Shown here: one piece after another, positions 25,248-34,318 of the stretch | How the letters are laid out: every line of letters starts with the position of its first letter | Position numbering within the stretch: the first letter of the stretch is position 1 | DNA from: Flavobacterium aestivum | GTDB taxonomy: Bacteria; Bacteroidota; Bacteroidia; Flavobacteriales; Flavobacteriaceae | Reading direction: 5' to 3' | Length of the DNA: 64,000 nt | Assembly: GCF_026870175.2 (NCBI RefSeq) | Contig: NZ_CP113977.2 | Span: forward strand, 2,480,001 to 2,544,000 | The notes under the pieces: model-generated | Database searches by the model: none | Told to the model about the DNA's origin: nothing | What the model saw: the letters and a program-made list of their open reading frames with translations, nothing else | Translations under genes and position numbers: made by a program

Positions 25248-25276
25248 GAGCCAAAGTTAAAATTCAACTTTGGCTC
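25248..25276. terminator. Terminator of the subtilase gene
   Basis: GAGCCAAAGTT (25248-25258) and AACTTTGGCTC (25266-25276) form a perfect 11-bp stem, followed on the minus strand by a T-run. Confidence 0.9.
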
Positions 25277-25307
25277 CCATAAAAAAAACAAATTGATATT
25301 AAAAAAA

Positions 25308-28223
25308 CTAATTCTTAATTAATTTTTGGGTAATTAAAGTTCCGTTATTAGAAATAAATTGAACAATATAGATTCCTGGAATTTGGTTTGCTATATTCAC
25401 ATTAAATTCTCGTTTCTTAGAAGTTCTTTCTTCAAAGATTACCTTGTTATTAATGTCCATAACTTTTAGAGTTCCTTGCTCTTCATTGTTTATGTTTATT
25501 TTAAATATTCCATTGGTTGGATTAGGATAAACGGTAACGGCTTTAGAGTTTGTAGCTTCACTACGTAATGTTTTGCTTGTCTTACCGTTTGGTTTATCGG
25601 ATTTTGTAAGAACAAAGCGTTCACCACCTTCTATTTGACCTTTTAGGGCATCTTCCTGAATAAGATCTAGGGTAATTTGCTCTTCAATAGGGAAGTCTTT
25701 GGCAACTCTAAAGTCAAATGTTATTCCAAAAGTTTCACCAATATCAATAGGTAAATTGGTAATTGATGCGTCTCTGGATTTTATCAAGATTTTATTTTTA
25801 TCTATAATCTCAAACTGTTTTAAGGATCCGTTTGCCTGTGCTCTTTCAAATAATTTTTCGTCTAGTGTAGCTTCTATTGTTCCGCCTAAATCAAAGAAAT
25901 TATTTTTGAATTGTTCATTAAAGCCTTTGTCCAAGAAGCGAATGTTTATGTATTTAGAACTTACACCTCTTATAAATAAGGCAGTAGGAGGAACAAAATC
26001 TGTGGTTATTAGATTGTAAACACTCACATTTTTCCAAGCAATGTTATTGTTGTTTTTGGTGTTAATATTTATTCCAACACCATTTAGTTCACTAAACATA
26101 GGATCATTTGGTGATTCTATTCTTGCGGCTAAACAAAAATGATGTTGATCATAAGTATAATCTGCCGGATTTGGCGGATACCAAGGAATAACCACTACAG
26201 TATTACCACCAGGAGGTATAGATGGAATACTTACTTCTCCAATTTCATCACCATGCATAACACCACTAATGCTATAATTCACAAAATTGGTAGGCCATGT
26301 CAATCCCGAAGATGCTTTGGCAAAATACAGTCTCACCTTGGCAGATGAACTGGCATTTGCTCCTCTGTTATACACTCTCATGTATACACCATTTGGAGAG
26401 TACAATTTATACTCAGGGTTTTGATGTGTAAGACCTCCATCAATATTTTGTCTTACCCAAATGTCATCGCTTATCCACATAGGACCTGAATCTGGATTTG
26501 GCTGTAAACCAGTGTCGAATGGTCTGTCTTTGATGTATAAATCTGTAGAAGGCATTGTTATTCCCGTAACTATCAAGGAATATCTTTGATTAGCATTTGC
26601 CAATGTTCCTTTATGGGTAACAGTAACGGTATAAACACCTGAGGCTCCATTGATATTGATTCGCTCGTAAGGATCTTTCGTATTATCACCTAATCCGTTT
26701 GTTGTTGCCGAGGTTAGTCTATAAGGGAAATATGTACCTGATCCGTTTGTGACACGTATGTCTAAGTCATTAATTAATTTAGCTGTACCAATATTTGGAG
26801 TGCTGCCACCATAGGCTACACCGGCTGGGTCTGTCCAAGATATAGAGGCAATTAACGGATTTATACCATCAGACACTACCGTAAAACTATAGCTGCTTCC
26901 GTTGGCTAAAGTATGTTCCTGAACAATGGCATTGGTTCCGCTTTTAGTAATAGTTTCAGCGGCAAATTTTGCGTTAAGTAAACCCCAACCAAAAATGGCA
27001 TCTGGACCAACTGCTCCTGCATCATCTGCAGTATGCAAAGCCAATCCTTTTAAGGTTGCTGCACGCATAAAATTACCAGTCTTATTTTTGTAATGCTGTT
27101 GCAACAAAAGTAATGTACCAGTAACGTTTGGTGATGCCATAGAGGTTCCGGTGGCATTACCATAACTGCTGTTTGTTAATGGAGTTATTGGTGATGTAAG
27201 TGTTGCTGTAGAATATACAGATGTTCCATTTCCTGTAATGTCTGGTTTTATTCTTAAATCATCTGTTGGACCTTGGCTACTAGATGTGTTAATCGTTACA
27301 CTTGTTAATCCTCCAGATGCATTTATAACTGCATCATTGGCATTGGCAATTACTAAATTGTTTTTGCAAGTTGCATATCCAGTGAGCTTATCATAGGCTG
27401 GATTTCCTCCTAATGGACTTGTATTTGCAGTGTTGTCATTACCATCATTTCCGGCTGCTTTTACCATTAAGTAATAAGGAGCATTGTACATTAGATTATC
27501 CCAATCTCTTGCTACGGTTTCGTAGGCTCCAAATCGCCATGGTGCAATTAGAACAGCTCCTGATGCATTTCTTGTAGCCCACCCATAAGAATGATTAGAA
27601 AGCAGCATTCCATTTGTGGCAGCAGTTGTAGCTTCGGATAAGTCATTATTCCATTCGTTTGTTCTTGCATTTGCCTGATAGGCCATCCCTTTTGATGCTG
27701 CTACTGTACCCGCTGCTACAATAGTACCAGTAACATGATTGGCATGTTGGCTATTGTTGCTGGTTGTTACAATTGTAGTGACTCCATCTGTAATAGAGAC
27801 TCTTCCTCCAAACTCATTGTGAGTAGGAAGTGTTGCTCCTCCATCCCAAACATAAGCTGTCATTGTTTGGCCATTAAGGTTTAGTCCTAAACCTCCACCA
27901 GTGTTCAAATAGTTAGTTCGGGTAGATTTTGCTGCATTTACATTTTCTGTTGCAAAATAGATTGGACTTTTTCCGTCTTCAGTGACACTCATTAATTCAC
28001 TTACCGAGCCGTCTTTGTTGGTGAATGATGTTTTCCAACCTTTGGTTTTTGCTAACTTGAAAGCCTTTTGTTTATTTTTTTCGGCTTCTGTTTTATGTTT
28101 TTGGCTTAGCGATTCCAGTTCTGATACATTGGTATTAGACCTTATCTTTTCAATATCATTTTGTGTTTGGGAATAAGCCATTCCGCAGACACAAAGGAAT
28201 ATAATTTTGTATAAAGTTTTCAT
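25308..28223 (-). CDS. Secreted S8 (subtilisin-like) serine peptidase with T9SS sorting domain
   Basis: A 971-residue exported protease. A signal peptide (about 1-19) and a short propeptide precede the S8 domain: Asp in AYVWDGGA (127), His in QHANHVTGT (about 163) and Ser in GTSMASPNVTG (about 361). A PPC/P-like beta domain (about 440-560) and further beta domains follow. The last ~75 residues (VYPNPTNGIFKI ... QKLIKN) are a type A T9SS C-terminal sorting domain, so the enzyme is exported across the outer membrane and anchored or released. The leader is about 250 nt and starts at a promoter of the shared-dyad set. Confidence 0.93.
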   Translation of the reverse strand: MKTLYKIIFLCVCGMAYSQTQNDIEKIRSNTNVSELESLSQKHKTEAEKNKQKAFKLAKTKGWKTSFTNKDGSVSELMSVTEDGKSPIYFATENVNAAKSTRTNYLNTGGGLGLNLNGQTMTAYVWDGGATLPTHNEFGGRVSITDGVTTIVTTSNNSQHANHVTGTIVAAGTVAASKGMAYQANARTNEWNNDLSEATTAATNGMLLSNHSYGWATRNASGAVLIAPWRFGAYETVARDWDNLMYNAPYYLMVKAAGNDGNDNTANTSPLGGNPAYDKLTGYATCKNNLVIANANDAVINASGGLTSVTINTSSSQGPTDDLRIKPDITGNGTSVYSTATLTSPITPLTNSSYGNATGTSMASPNVTGTLLLLQQHYKNKTGNFMRAATLKGLALHTADDAGAVGPDAIFGWGLLNAKFAAETITKSGTNAIVQEHTLANGSSYSFTVVSDGINPLIASISWTDPAGVAYGGSTPNIGTAKLINDLDIRVTNGSGTYFPYRLTSATTNGLGDNTKDPYERININGASGVYTVTVTHKGTLANANQRYSLIVTGITMPSTDLYIKDRPFDTGLQPNPDSGPMWISDDIWVRQNIDGGLTHQNPEYKLYSPNGVYMRVYNRGANASSSAKVRLYFAKASSGLTWPTNFVNYSISGVMHGDEIGEVSIPSIPPGGNTVVVIPWYPPNPADYTYDQHHFCLAARIESPNDPMFSELNGVGININTKNNNNIAWKNVSVYNLITTDFVPPTALFIRGVSSKYINIRFLDKGFNEQFKNNFFDLGGTIEATLDEKLFERAQANGSLKQFEIIDKNKILIKSRDASITNLPIDIGETFGITFDFRVAKDFPIEEQITLDLIQEDALKGQIEGGERFVLTKSDKPNGKTSKTLRSEATNSKAVTVYPNPTNGIFKININNEEQGTLKVMDINNKVIFEERTSKKREFNVNIANQIPGIYIVQFISNNGTLITQKLIKN

Positions 28224-28478
28224 ATGGTTTCTTTTTTGAGTTTAATAGGTTTTTTTAGGTTTTGCGATATTACTATTACAATAAGGGGGGCTTCTGTTAT
28301 TGATTTCCCCTGTGATTTCATAAAATAAGTTTGATGTCATTTCCATGATTTTAATTTTATTTTTTAATACTAAGTGGGATGTTCGTAGATAGACTTATAT
28401 GTAGTTATTTAATGAGATTGCTTTTTAAAATTGAATTTATTTCTCTTTCTAATTTGATTATATGTCTTTTGAATTTGA

Positions 28479-28523
28479 CAAATCTCGCCAATGTTTATAA
28501 AATCAAACAGAGTATAAGTACTT
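28479..28523 (-). promoter_or_regulatory. Shared-dyad promoter 3 (subtilase)
   Basis: On the minus strand AAGTACTTATACTC (28523-28510) is followed after 23 nt by GAGATTTG (28486-28479), a weaker -7 box. This gives a leader of about 250 nt. The rest of the gap 28224-28748 holds no gene, only the leader and the terminator at 28693. Confidence 0.55.
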
Positions 28524-28692
28524 GAATGTTAATAATCTATATTATTTTTAGGTAAAGTGAATGTAGTGAAGTTGTATTGAAATTGAATGAAATGGGATGA
28601 GTAGAGAAGAATACTTAATAAAATTGAGGAGCTCACCATTTTAGGAAATAGAAACATTGTCAGTGTGATAAACCAAATGTTTGTTAAATGAA

Positions 28693-28724
28693 AAAACCAC
28701 GAATAGACAGCTATTCGTGGTTTT
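28693..28724. terminator. Terminator of the lipoprotein hydrolase gene
   Basis: AAAACCACGAATAG (28693-28706) and CTATTCGTGGTTTT (28711-28724) form a perfect 14-bp stem with a 4-nt loop. Confidence 0.92.
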
Positions 28725-28748
28725 GGGTTTATGGTGTTTTAGATTTGC

Positions 28749-29798
28749 TTAGCCTTTCTTAAAATTACCACTATCTACATCTCTCAAAAATTGAATTACT
28801 CCTTTGAAATAGTTTTTCTGATCGTCATATTGCGAAAGATGGCTTCCGTTGGGACAGAATAAGAAACGACCGTTTTGTACTTCTTTAGACATCCATTTCA
28901 TGTGTTCGGGATCCATAGTGTCGTATTTGGCACCAATTACTAGAGTAGGAACGGTAATCGTTTTAAGTCTGGCAGTGACATCCCAGTCTTTTAGAGTGGC
29001 ATTTCCGGTAATTCCAAATTCACTTGGCCCTTGCATGTATACATACACTTTTGGATTGATGTGCTTGAAACATCTATTGATTGATTCCGGCCATTTATCA
29101 ATGGGCATTCTTAAAATATGTTCTGTATAATAGTATTTAAAAAGTAGCTCAGTGTATTTTGGATTGGTATAATCTTTGTTTTTTTCAAATGCTTTTATTT
29201 GATCAAAAACTGCTTTTGGAAGTTTAGGACCAAGAACTTCATCAGCATATTTGTTGTATGCAGGTGCACTTGCCATCATGTTCGAAATAATCAGTCCTTT
29301 AAGGTTTTTTTGGTATTTCAAGGCATATTCCATAGCAAGAATTCCGCCCCAGGATTGCCCTAGAATATAAAAATTAGAATTGTCGCAGCCTAATGCTTTT
29401 CGGACCTGTTCAACTTCTTCCACAAATCGTTCGTTTGTCCATAAACTATTGTCATCTGGCTGATCACTGTAATAGGAACCCAATTGATCATAGTAGATGT
29501 ATTCTATACTTTCGTTTGGGAAATAGCCATCAAATGATTCATACAACTCATGGGTGAGACCAGGACCTCCGTGAAGTAATAACACTTTGATAGTTGGATT
29601 GTTACCTACAGTTTTGGTCCAAACCTTATAAGTGCCTTTGGGAGTAGTAATGGGAATCATTTTGATACCGCCTGTTAATTGATCGTCTCTTTTTGAGAAA
29701 TCCAAATAATTAGACTTGACAGTGTCTTCGGTTTTTTCTTTGCATCCTATGAATAAAAATAGACAGGCAAAAAGGATAGCGTTGATTTTTAATTTCAT
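28749..29798 (-). CDS. Proline-iminopeptidase-like (S33) lipoprotein hydrolase
   Basis: A 349-residue lipoprotein (MKLKINAILFACLFLFIGC, Cys 19). It has the S33 signatures LLHGGPGLTHE (oxyanion, about residue 75), YYDQLGSYYS and the nucleophile elbow GQSWGG (about 149). The catalytic Asp is in GAKYDTMDPEH and the His near NGSHLSQYDD. Family members cleave N-terminal proline or act on related amides and esters, and this one would work in the periplasm or on the cell surface. A single-gene unit with a strong terminator. Confidence 0.87.
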   Translation of the reverse strand: MKLKINAILFACLFLFIGCKEKTEDTVKSNYLDFSKRDDQLTGGIKMIPITTPKGTYKVWTKTVGNNPTIKVLLLHGGPGLTHELYESFDGYFPNESIEYIYYDQLGSYYSDQPDDNSLWTNERFVEEVEQVRKALGCDNSNFYILGQSWGGILAMEYALKYQKNLKGLIISNMMASAPAYNKYADEVLGPKLPKAVFDQIKAFEKNKDYTNPKYTELLFKYYYTEHILRMPIDKWPESINRCFKHINPKVYVYMQGPSEFGITGNATLKDWDVTARLKTITVPTLVIGAKYDTMDPEHMKWMSKEVQNGRFLFCPNGSHLSQYDDQKNYFKGVIQFLRDVDSGNFKKG

Positions 29799-30291
29799 TA
29801 GACTAATTTTTATGGTTGTTTATACATTGGTTTAAGTTCTTGAATAAAGTTAACTATAAAGTATTTAACTTTTTGATGTGTGGCATTTATTCATGATTTT
29901 TATTTATAAATCGTATTTACCTAACTGATGATTTTTTGTTAAGAAAATTAACTTACGGTATTTTCTTTCAATTTTTAATTATCAGCTTGTTTATTTAGTA
30001 AGACAAATCTTCTTTTGTTAAATATTTTGTGTTGAGGCTCAAAAAAATATATGGTAATGTTTTGGAAACCTGTATTTTAAGATTTTTTTTAATAGGATAT
30101 TAGTACTTATAATTGAAAACGAGTATTAATACTTGTCCTTTTGTTTTCTTAAAATTATAAATTGTTTTTTTATTAAGGTGACTGATATGAGGTAGTTCAT
30201 GAATAAATCTTAAGTAAAATATAGTTTTTTTTTAGAAAATGGTGGCAACCGAAAAACCAATGATAGAGTAGGTGGGATAAATAATTAATTT
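29799..30291. other. 493-bp AT-rich intergenic region with divergent promoters
   Basis: No gene is visible. It contains the upstream region of the minus-strand hydrolase and, at 30121-30164, a promoter of the shared-dyad set facing the 149-aa gene, with a leader of about 125 nt. Confidence 0.6.
30121..30164 (+). promoter_or_regulatory. Shared-dyad promoter 4 (149-aa gene), weaker
   Basis: GAGTATTAATACTTG (30121-30135) contains the perfect dyad AGTATTAATACT. TAAATTG (30158-30164) follows after the same 23-nt spacing seen in the other three promoters. Confidence 0.45.
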
Positions 30292-30741
30292 ATGATAAGA
30301 AGTTTACGTATTACTGATGATTTTGTTCAAGAGGAGGAATGTAAGGAAATTATTTCTAGTGATTTTTATTATGATATGAATGGTAAAATGGATCAAGAAT
30401 TAATTCAGTTGGCTAAAAATATTATAATGGGGAGGACAACGTCATATTCTGCTGAGGTGAGTTTTGATTTTAATTTTGAGATAAATATTGATAACGGAAA
30501 ATCATTTTACGTTACAGATTTAGGTAATCTTGTTTCAGATGGTGGTATTTTTTCGGGTGATATTTATACTGAGGACATCAATCGTTTATATAATGATACA
30601 GTAAGCTTTGAGTTTAAGAATACAGCTATTTATTTATGCCTTGTATTTTTTGATCGTGATTCTAATAATTTAGGGGCTTTTAAATGTGGGGCTTTTTCAC
30701 CGGTTGACAGTAGTGGAATAGGATTTGGAACGTGGTATTAA
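30292..30741 (+). CDS. Hypothetical protein, 149 aa
   Basis: Unrecognised. A soluble protein with no signal peptide. Acidic N-terminus (ITDDFVQEEECKEIISSDFYY), a central beta-rich part (YSAEVSFDFNFEINIDNGKSF) and a glycine-rich end (SSGIGFGTWY). Charge and strand pattern suggest a small beta domain, but I cannot assign a role. It stands alone, convergent with the WYL regulator, and shares the terminator at 30791-30835. Confidence 0.65.
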   Translation: MIRSLRITDDFVQEEECKEIISSDFYYDMNGKMDQELIQLAKNIIMGRTTSYSAEVSFDFNFEINIDNGKSFYVTDLGNLVSDGGIFSGDIYTEDINRLYNDTVSFEFKNTAIYLCLVFFDRDSNNLGAFKCGAFSPVDSSGIGFGTWY

Positions 30742-30790
30742 TTGAATTTTAATGCGTCTTTAAAGCTATTATAATGCTTAATAGTATTTA

Positions 30791-30835
30791 AAAAACAAAT
30801 AGTCCCGACACATTAGGTTGGGACTATTTGTTTTT
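30791..30835. terminator. Bidirectional terminator
   Basis: AAAAACAAATAGTCCC (30791-30806) and GGGACTATTTGTTTTT (30820-30835) form a perfect 16-bp stem between the convergent 149-aa gene and the WYL regulator gene. Confidence 0.92.
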
Positions 30836-31865
30836 ATATTTCAGTATCATTTACTGTATTGTATTTGTCCAAAGCATTTTTAATGATTTTTTGCATTCGG
30901 TTTCTAAGATGCTCCGGTTTTAAGACTTCAAGTCCAGCGCCAAAACCCAATAAGAGCCTTTCCATTTCATAGTTAGGAATCAAAAATAAATTAATGATAA
31001 TACTTCCGTCTTCATTTTCAGTAATCAATCGCTGAGACGAATGCAAAGGTTTTGTGATCACATAAGGAGCATTTATGGCATCAATCCAGAGTTCAATGCG
31101 TCTGGGTTTTAAACCTGAATTGACCGTTACACCAATTATATTTTTATAATAGGAATCAGCCTCAAAATTTTCATCTAGATAAGGAAGATTAAAATCATAA
31201 TCAATGGCAATAATTCTGTCCAATGCCAAATTGGTAATTGGCTGAGATCCTTTTTTCTTCCCGATTAGAAACCAGCGATTATTGAATTCTTTCAATATAA
31301 AGGGATGAAAATGGAACTTATTTTCTTCTGTTGATTTAAACGATTTATAAGTAATCACCAGTACCATTTTTTTTATAATCGCCTGATAGACTTCTTCTAA
31401 AAAGTGTAAACCCTTAAGTTTTTCGTTCTTATCCAGATAAATAACCGGTTTGGTATGTGATTTCTCGGCATAGATTTTATCCTCCAATCGCTGTAAAATA
31501 TCTGATACATCATTAAAGAGCGAGAAATCTTTAAATTGTTTCAGCATCGAAACCGTTTCGGTTAAAACATTCATATCGGTTTCCGTTAGCGGAATATCCG
31601 TTATCGAAAACTCTTCGTCTTCATATTTATAATATTTTTTATCATACACAACAATTGGCGCATTGTAACCCAGTTTTTCACTCCGCATCAGCTGAATATC
31701 CATTTGGATTGTTCGTTTGCTAATTGGGTTCTCACGGCCTTCATATTCAAATAAAGCCTCAGAACAGCTTTCTATTAAATCATCCAAAGACCATTGTCGG
31801 TATTTATTCTGCAGGCATTTATCTATGGTTTTGTACCGGATTAGGGCATTTTTATTTTGTGACAT
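30834..31865 (-). CDS. WYL-domain transcriptional regulator of the RNA-repair island
   Basis: A 343-residue protein. An N-terminal winged helix (about 1-85; ALIRYKTIDKCL, WSLDDLIESCSEAL, ISKRTIQMDIQLM) is followed by a WYL domain (about 165-240; LVITYKSF, FHPFILKEFNNRWFLIG) and a C-terminal WCX extension. WYL proteins sense ligands, often nucleic-acid-derived, and control repair or defence genes. The ATG at 31865 (MSQNKN) was chosen because an upstream ATG at 31952 lies inside a perfect palindrome. Its position next to rsr-Y RNA-rtcB, with a repeated operator in front of both transcripts, makes it the likely regulator. Confidence 0.88.
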   Translation of the reverse strand: MSQNKNALIRYKTIDKCLQNKYRQWSLDDLIESCSEALFEYEGRENPISKRTIQMDIQLMRSEKLGYNAPIVVYDKKYYKYEDEEFSITDIPLTETDMNVLTETVSMLKQFKDFSLFNDVSDILQRLEDKIYAEKSHTKPVIYLDKNEKLKGLHFLEEVYQAIIKKMVLVITYKSFKSTEENKFHFHPFILKEFNNRWFLIGKKKGSQPITNLALDRIIAIDYDFNLPYLDENFEADSYYKNIIGVTVNSGLKPRRIELWIDAINAPYVITKPLHSSQRLITENEDGSIIINLFLIPNYEMERLLLGFGAGLEVLKPEHLRNRMQKIIKNALDKYNTVNDTEI

Positions 31866-31895
31866 TTGGTGTGTTTTTATTTTCCAATTTTTTCC

Positions 31896-31981
31896 GTAGA
31901 CGTACTGTGATACGTCTAACGTATTGTGGATATTCGTTGCGTAGAGATGCACTGCAGTGCATCTCTACAGTGCGTCTCTAC
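31896..31981. repeat. Two palindromes upstream of the WYL gene
   Basis: TAGACGTA (31897-31904) / TACGTCTA (31911-31918) form one hairpin. GTAGAGATGCACTG then CAGTGCATCTCTAC (31941-31968) is a perfect 28-bp palindrome, followed by a partial copy (AGTGCGTCTCTAC, 31969-31981). They fill the 124-base space between the HD gene and the WYL gene and may act as transcript hairpins or be remnants of a repeat element. Confidence 0.75.
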
Positions 31982-31989
31982 AGATATTT

Positions 31990-32604
31990 TTACGTTAACA
32001 ATGAAATTTCTTTTTCAATATTGGATCTGGCTTTTTCTTCATATAAATCTCTGAACTCTTTGGTTTGAAAAATAAATTCATTTTCCAGAAAATGCTTCAG
32101 GGCTTTTGCGCGTCCGGGTTTGTAGAGAAGATTAGGATAAATGCGGTATTCTTTTCTTATCTGCTCAAAATAGATTTTATAATCGTCCCAATCTTTCGCC
32201 AGAATTTTCAAATCAAAATCGATTAACCAATTTGTATCTTCAATAGAATTGTGTGCGTGAAGCTGTGTTGCACAGATGGCATCAAAAATCAATTGACTAT
32301 TGAGGGTGTGTTTTTCTGGTAAAATAGACAAAGCCAATTCAGCACTTTTTAGTTCATTATCTTTTTTTGAAGCTGAATACACAAAATCATGATAAAAAAT
32401 AGAAAATAATATTTCATTCGGATTTTGTAGCTGATTAGAATAGATTTCAAAACTCTCAATCATTTCTTTTAGATGTGTGAGATTATGATAATGTCTTGAT
32501 TTCTTGGAATATACCTTTTCTAAATCTGCCCATTTTTGCTGAATATCTTTTGCATTAAAGCCTATATTCAGAAGTAAATTGGTATAAATTGTATTCAAAT
32601 CCAT
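31990..32604 (-). CDS. Predicted HD-superfamily metal-dependent phosphohydrolase (COG4339)
   Basis: A 204-residue cytoplasmic protein of the COG4339 group. HD-type metal ligands are suggested by SRHYHNLTHLKEM (about 37-49) and FYHDFVY (about 69-75), with a further His region ATQLHAHN (about 108-115) and an Asp in WLIDFDLKIL. These enzymes hydrolyse phosphate esters of nucleotide-like substrates, but none of this group has a settled substrate. It is divergent from rsr with a shared promoter region, and the -7 box TAAATTTG lies at 32625-32618 on the minus strand. In this context a role in removing RNA 2',3'-cyclic or terminal phosphates can be proposed, without proof. Confidence 0.78.
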   Translation of the reverse strand: MDLNTIYTNLLLNIGFNAKDIQQKWADLEKVYSKKSRHYHNLTHLKEMIESFEIYSNQLQNPNEILFSIFYHDFVYSASKKDNELKSAELALSILPEKHTLNSQLIFDAICATQLHAHNSIEDTNWLIDFDLKILAKDWDDYKIYFEQIRKEYRIYPNLLYKPGRAKALKHFLENEFIFQTKEFRDLYEEKARSNIEKEISLLT

Positions 32605-32640
32605 GTTCTTTTTTGTTCAAATTTAAAATTCTTTTTTTAC

Positions 32641-32677
32641 TACGCAAAATAACTGCGTATTGGTTCCGAAATCTTTG
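32641..32677. promoter_or_regulatory. Operator-promoter module A, in front of rsr
   Basis: The hairpin/dyad TACGCA (32641-32646) AAATAAC TGCGTA (32654-32659) has its centre 27 nt from the G ending AAATCTTTG (32669-32677). The same arrangement precedes the Y RNA array (34254-34294). On the minus strand the HD gene -7 box is at 32625-32618, so the dyad sits in the -33 region of both divergent promoters. Confidence 0.75.
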
Positions 32678-32727
32678 CTCAAGAAATAAAACAATAACCA
32701 ATTGTCTAATTTTAAAAATCAGAAATT

Positions 32728-34245
32728 ATGAAATTCAATTTTTTGTCAAAACAAAAAACTACTATAGTTAATCACGAAAATGCAAAAGCTTTTCCATTAA
32801 CAGCAGAATATGAATTGTATGCGGCAGTTGTAACAACAAGTTTGAGCGACTCATTTTATGAAAAAGATACAACACGATTGGAACGAATAAAAAGTTTAAT
32901 CCAAAAATGTAATCCGGTATTTGTGGCAAAGCTTGCTGTTTATGCTCGTAACGAAATGCATATGCGTTCAGTGCCATTGGTTTTGGTTGTTGAGTTGGCT
33001 AAAATATATTCAGGTGATTCATTAATCAGTAAAATGATAACACACGTAATTCAGCGTGCTGATGAAATAACAGAGCTTTTGGCTTACTACCAAATGGCAA
33101 ATGATCGAAATGGTGTTAAAAAATTAAACCGTTTGTCTAAACAAATACAAAAAGGTCTGGCTGTTTCTTTCAATAAATTTGATGAGTACCAGTTTGCAAA
33201 ATACAATCGCGACGGTGTGGTTAAATTAAAAGACGCCTTGTTTTTGGTACACCCAAAAGCAAAAGACGAAGCGCAACAAGAATTGTTTAACAAAATAGTA
33301 AGCGATACTTTAGAAACACCTTATACTTGGGAAACTGAGTTGTCACAATTAGGTCAGTTCAAATACTCGAATGAAGCCGAAAAGCAAAAGGCATTCACTC
33401 AAAAATGGGAGGAATTGATCGATAGCAACAAAATAGGTTATATGGCTTTGATGCGAAATTTGCGAAATATATTAGAAGCCAATGTTTCAGGTTTTCATGT
33501 ATTAAAAGTATGTGACTATCTTTCGAATGAAAAAGCAGTTTTGAATTCAAAACAATTGCCTTTCCGATTTTTAGCCGCTTACCGTGAATTGAAAGAATTG
33601 AAATCGAAGTACACAGCCATGGTTTTAGATGCTTTGGAAGATGCAGTAATGATAAGCGCTAAGAATATAAAAGGTTTTGATATAAATACTGCTGTTGTGG
33701 TTGCCTGTGACGTTTCGGGTTCTATGCAGCAGCCAATTTCACCAAAAAGTAAAGTTTTGCTTTATGATATTGGTTTAATGTTGGGTATGTTAATGAAAAG
33801 CCGTTGCCAGAATGTGGTAAGTGGTATGTTTGGCGACACTTGGAAAATCATCAATATGTCAAAACGAAACGTATTGTCTAATGTAAACGAATACTACAAA
33901 CGCGAAGGCGAGGTAGGTTATGCTACCAATGGTTATTTGGTTTTAGAAGATTTGATAAACCGAAAACAGGTTGTAGATAAAGTAATGTTGTTTACTGACG
34001 TTCAGATGTGGAACAGCAACCAAACCAATCATACCTTTAGTAATTCTTGGGAAAAATATAAAAAGATGGCTCCAAATGCTAAATTGTATTTGTTTGATTT
34101 GGCAGGTTACGGTCAACAGCCAATAAACATTCAGAAAAATGATGTTTATTTAATAGCCGGTTGGTCCGATAAAGTGTTTGATGTATTGCATGCCTTAGTA
34201 GATAAAAGCAGTGTTTTGAATTACATTAACCGAATAGAATTGTAA
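32728..34245 (+). CDS. rsr: Ro60-like TROVE-domain RNA-binding protein (Rsr)
   Basis: A 505-residue TROVE protein. The alpha-helical HEAT-like ring spans about residues 20-310 (ARNEMHMRSVPLVLVVELAKI, YQFAKYNRDGVVKLKDALF) and a VWA-like domain about 315-505 with the MIDAS start ACDVSGSMQQP (about 325-335). Ro60 and bacterial Rsr bind Y RNAs on the outside of the ring and misfolded RNA ends in the cavity, and partner with exoribonucleases such as PNPase. Five Y-RNA-like RNAs follow immediately, then rtcB, the order of the Salmonella rsr-yrl-rtcB locus. The promoter is at 32641-32677. Confidence 0.92.
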   Translation: MKFNFLSKQKTTIVNHENAKAFPLTAEYELYAAVVTTSLSDSFYEKDTTRLERIKSLIQKCNPVFVAKLAVYARNEMHMRSVPLVLVVELAKIYSGDSLISKMITHVIQRADEITELLAYYQMANDRNGVKKLNRLSKQIQKGLAVSFNKFDEYQFAKYNRDGVVKLKDALFLVHPKAKDEAQQELFNKIVSDTLETPYTWETELSQLGQFKYSNEAEKQKAFTQKWEELIDSNKIGYMALMRNLRNILEANVSGFHVLKVCDYLSNEKAVLNSKQLPFRFLAAYRELKELKSKYTAMVLDALEDAVMISAKNIKGFDINTAVVVACDVSGSMQQPISPKSKVLLYDIGLMLGMLMKSRCQNVVSGMFGDTWKIINMSKRNVLSNVNEYYKREGEVGYATNGYLVLEDLINRKQVVDKVMLFTDVQMWNSNQTNHTFSNSWEKYKKMAPNAKLYLFDLAGYGQQPINIQKNDVYLIAGWSDKVFDVLHALVDKSSVLNYINRIEL

Positions 34246-34253
34246 ATTTATAT

Positions 34254-34294
34254 CTACTGCGCAAAATAATCGTGCAGTAGTATTTAAATCTTTG
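34254..34294 (+). promoter_or_regulatory. Operator-promoter module B, in front of the Y RNA array
   Basis: CTACTGC (34254-34260) GCAAAATAATCGT GCAGTAG (34274-34280) is a dyad sharing CGCAAAATAA with module A. The centre is 27 nt from the last G of AAATCTTTG (34286-34294), as in module A. Transcription should start near 34300, 19 nt before the first Y RNA. Confidence 0.75.
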
Positions 34295-34318
34295 TAAAAC
34301 AAAAGTTCATTGAAATTA

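Noticed and set aside
31866..31952. Longer start of the WYL regulator at 31952
   Set aside because: The ATG lies within the 28-bp palindrome and the added residues are unlike the family; ATG 31865 gives a normal N-terminus.
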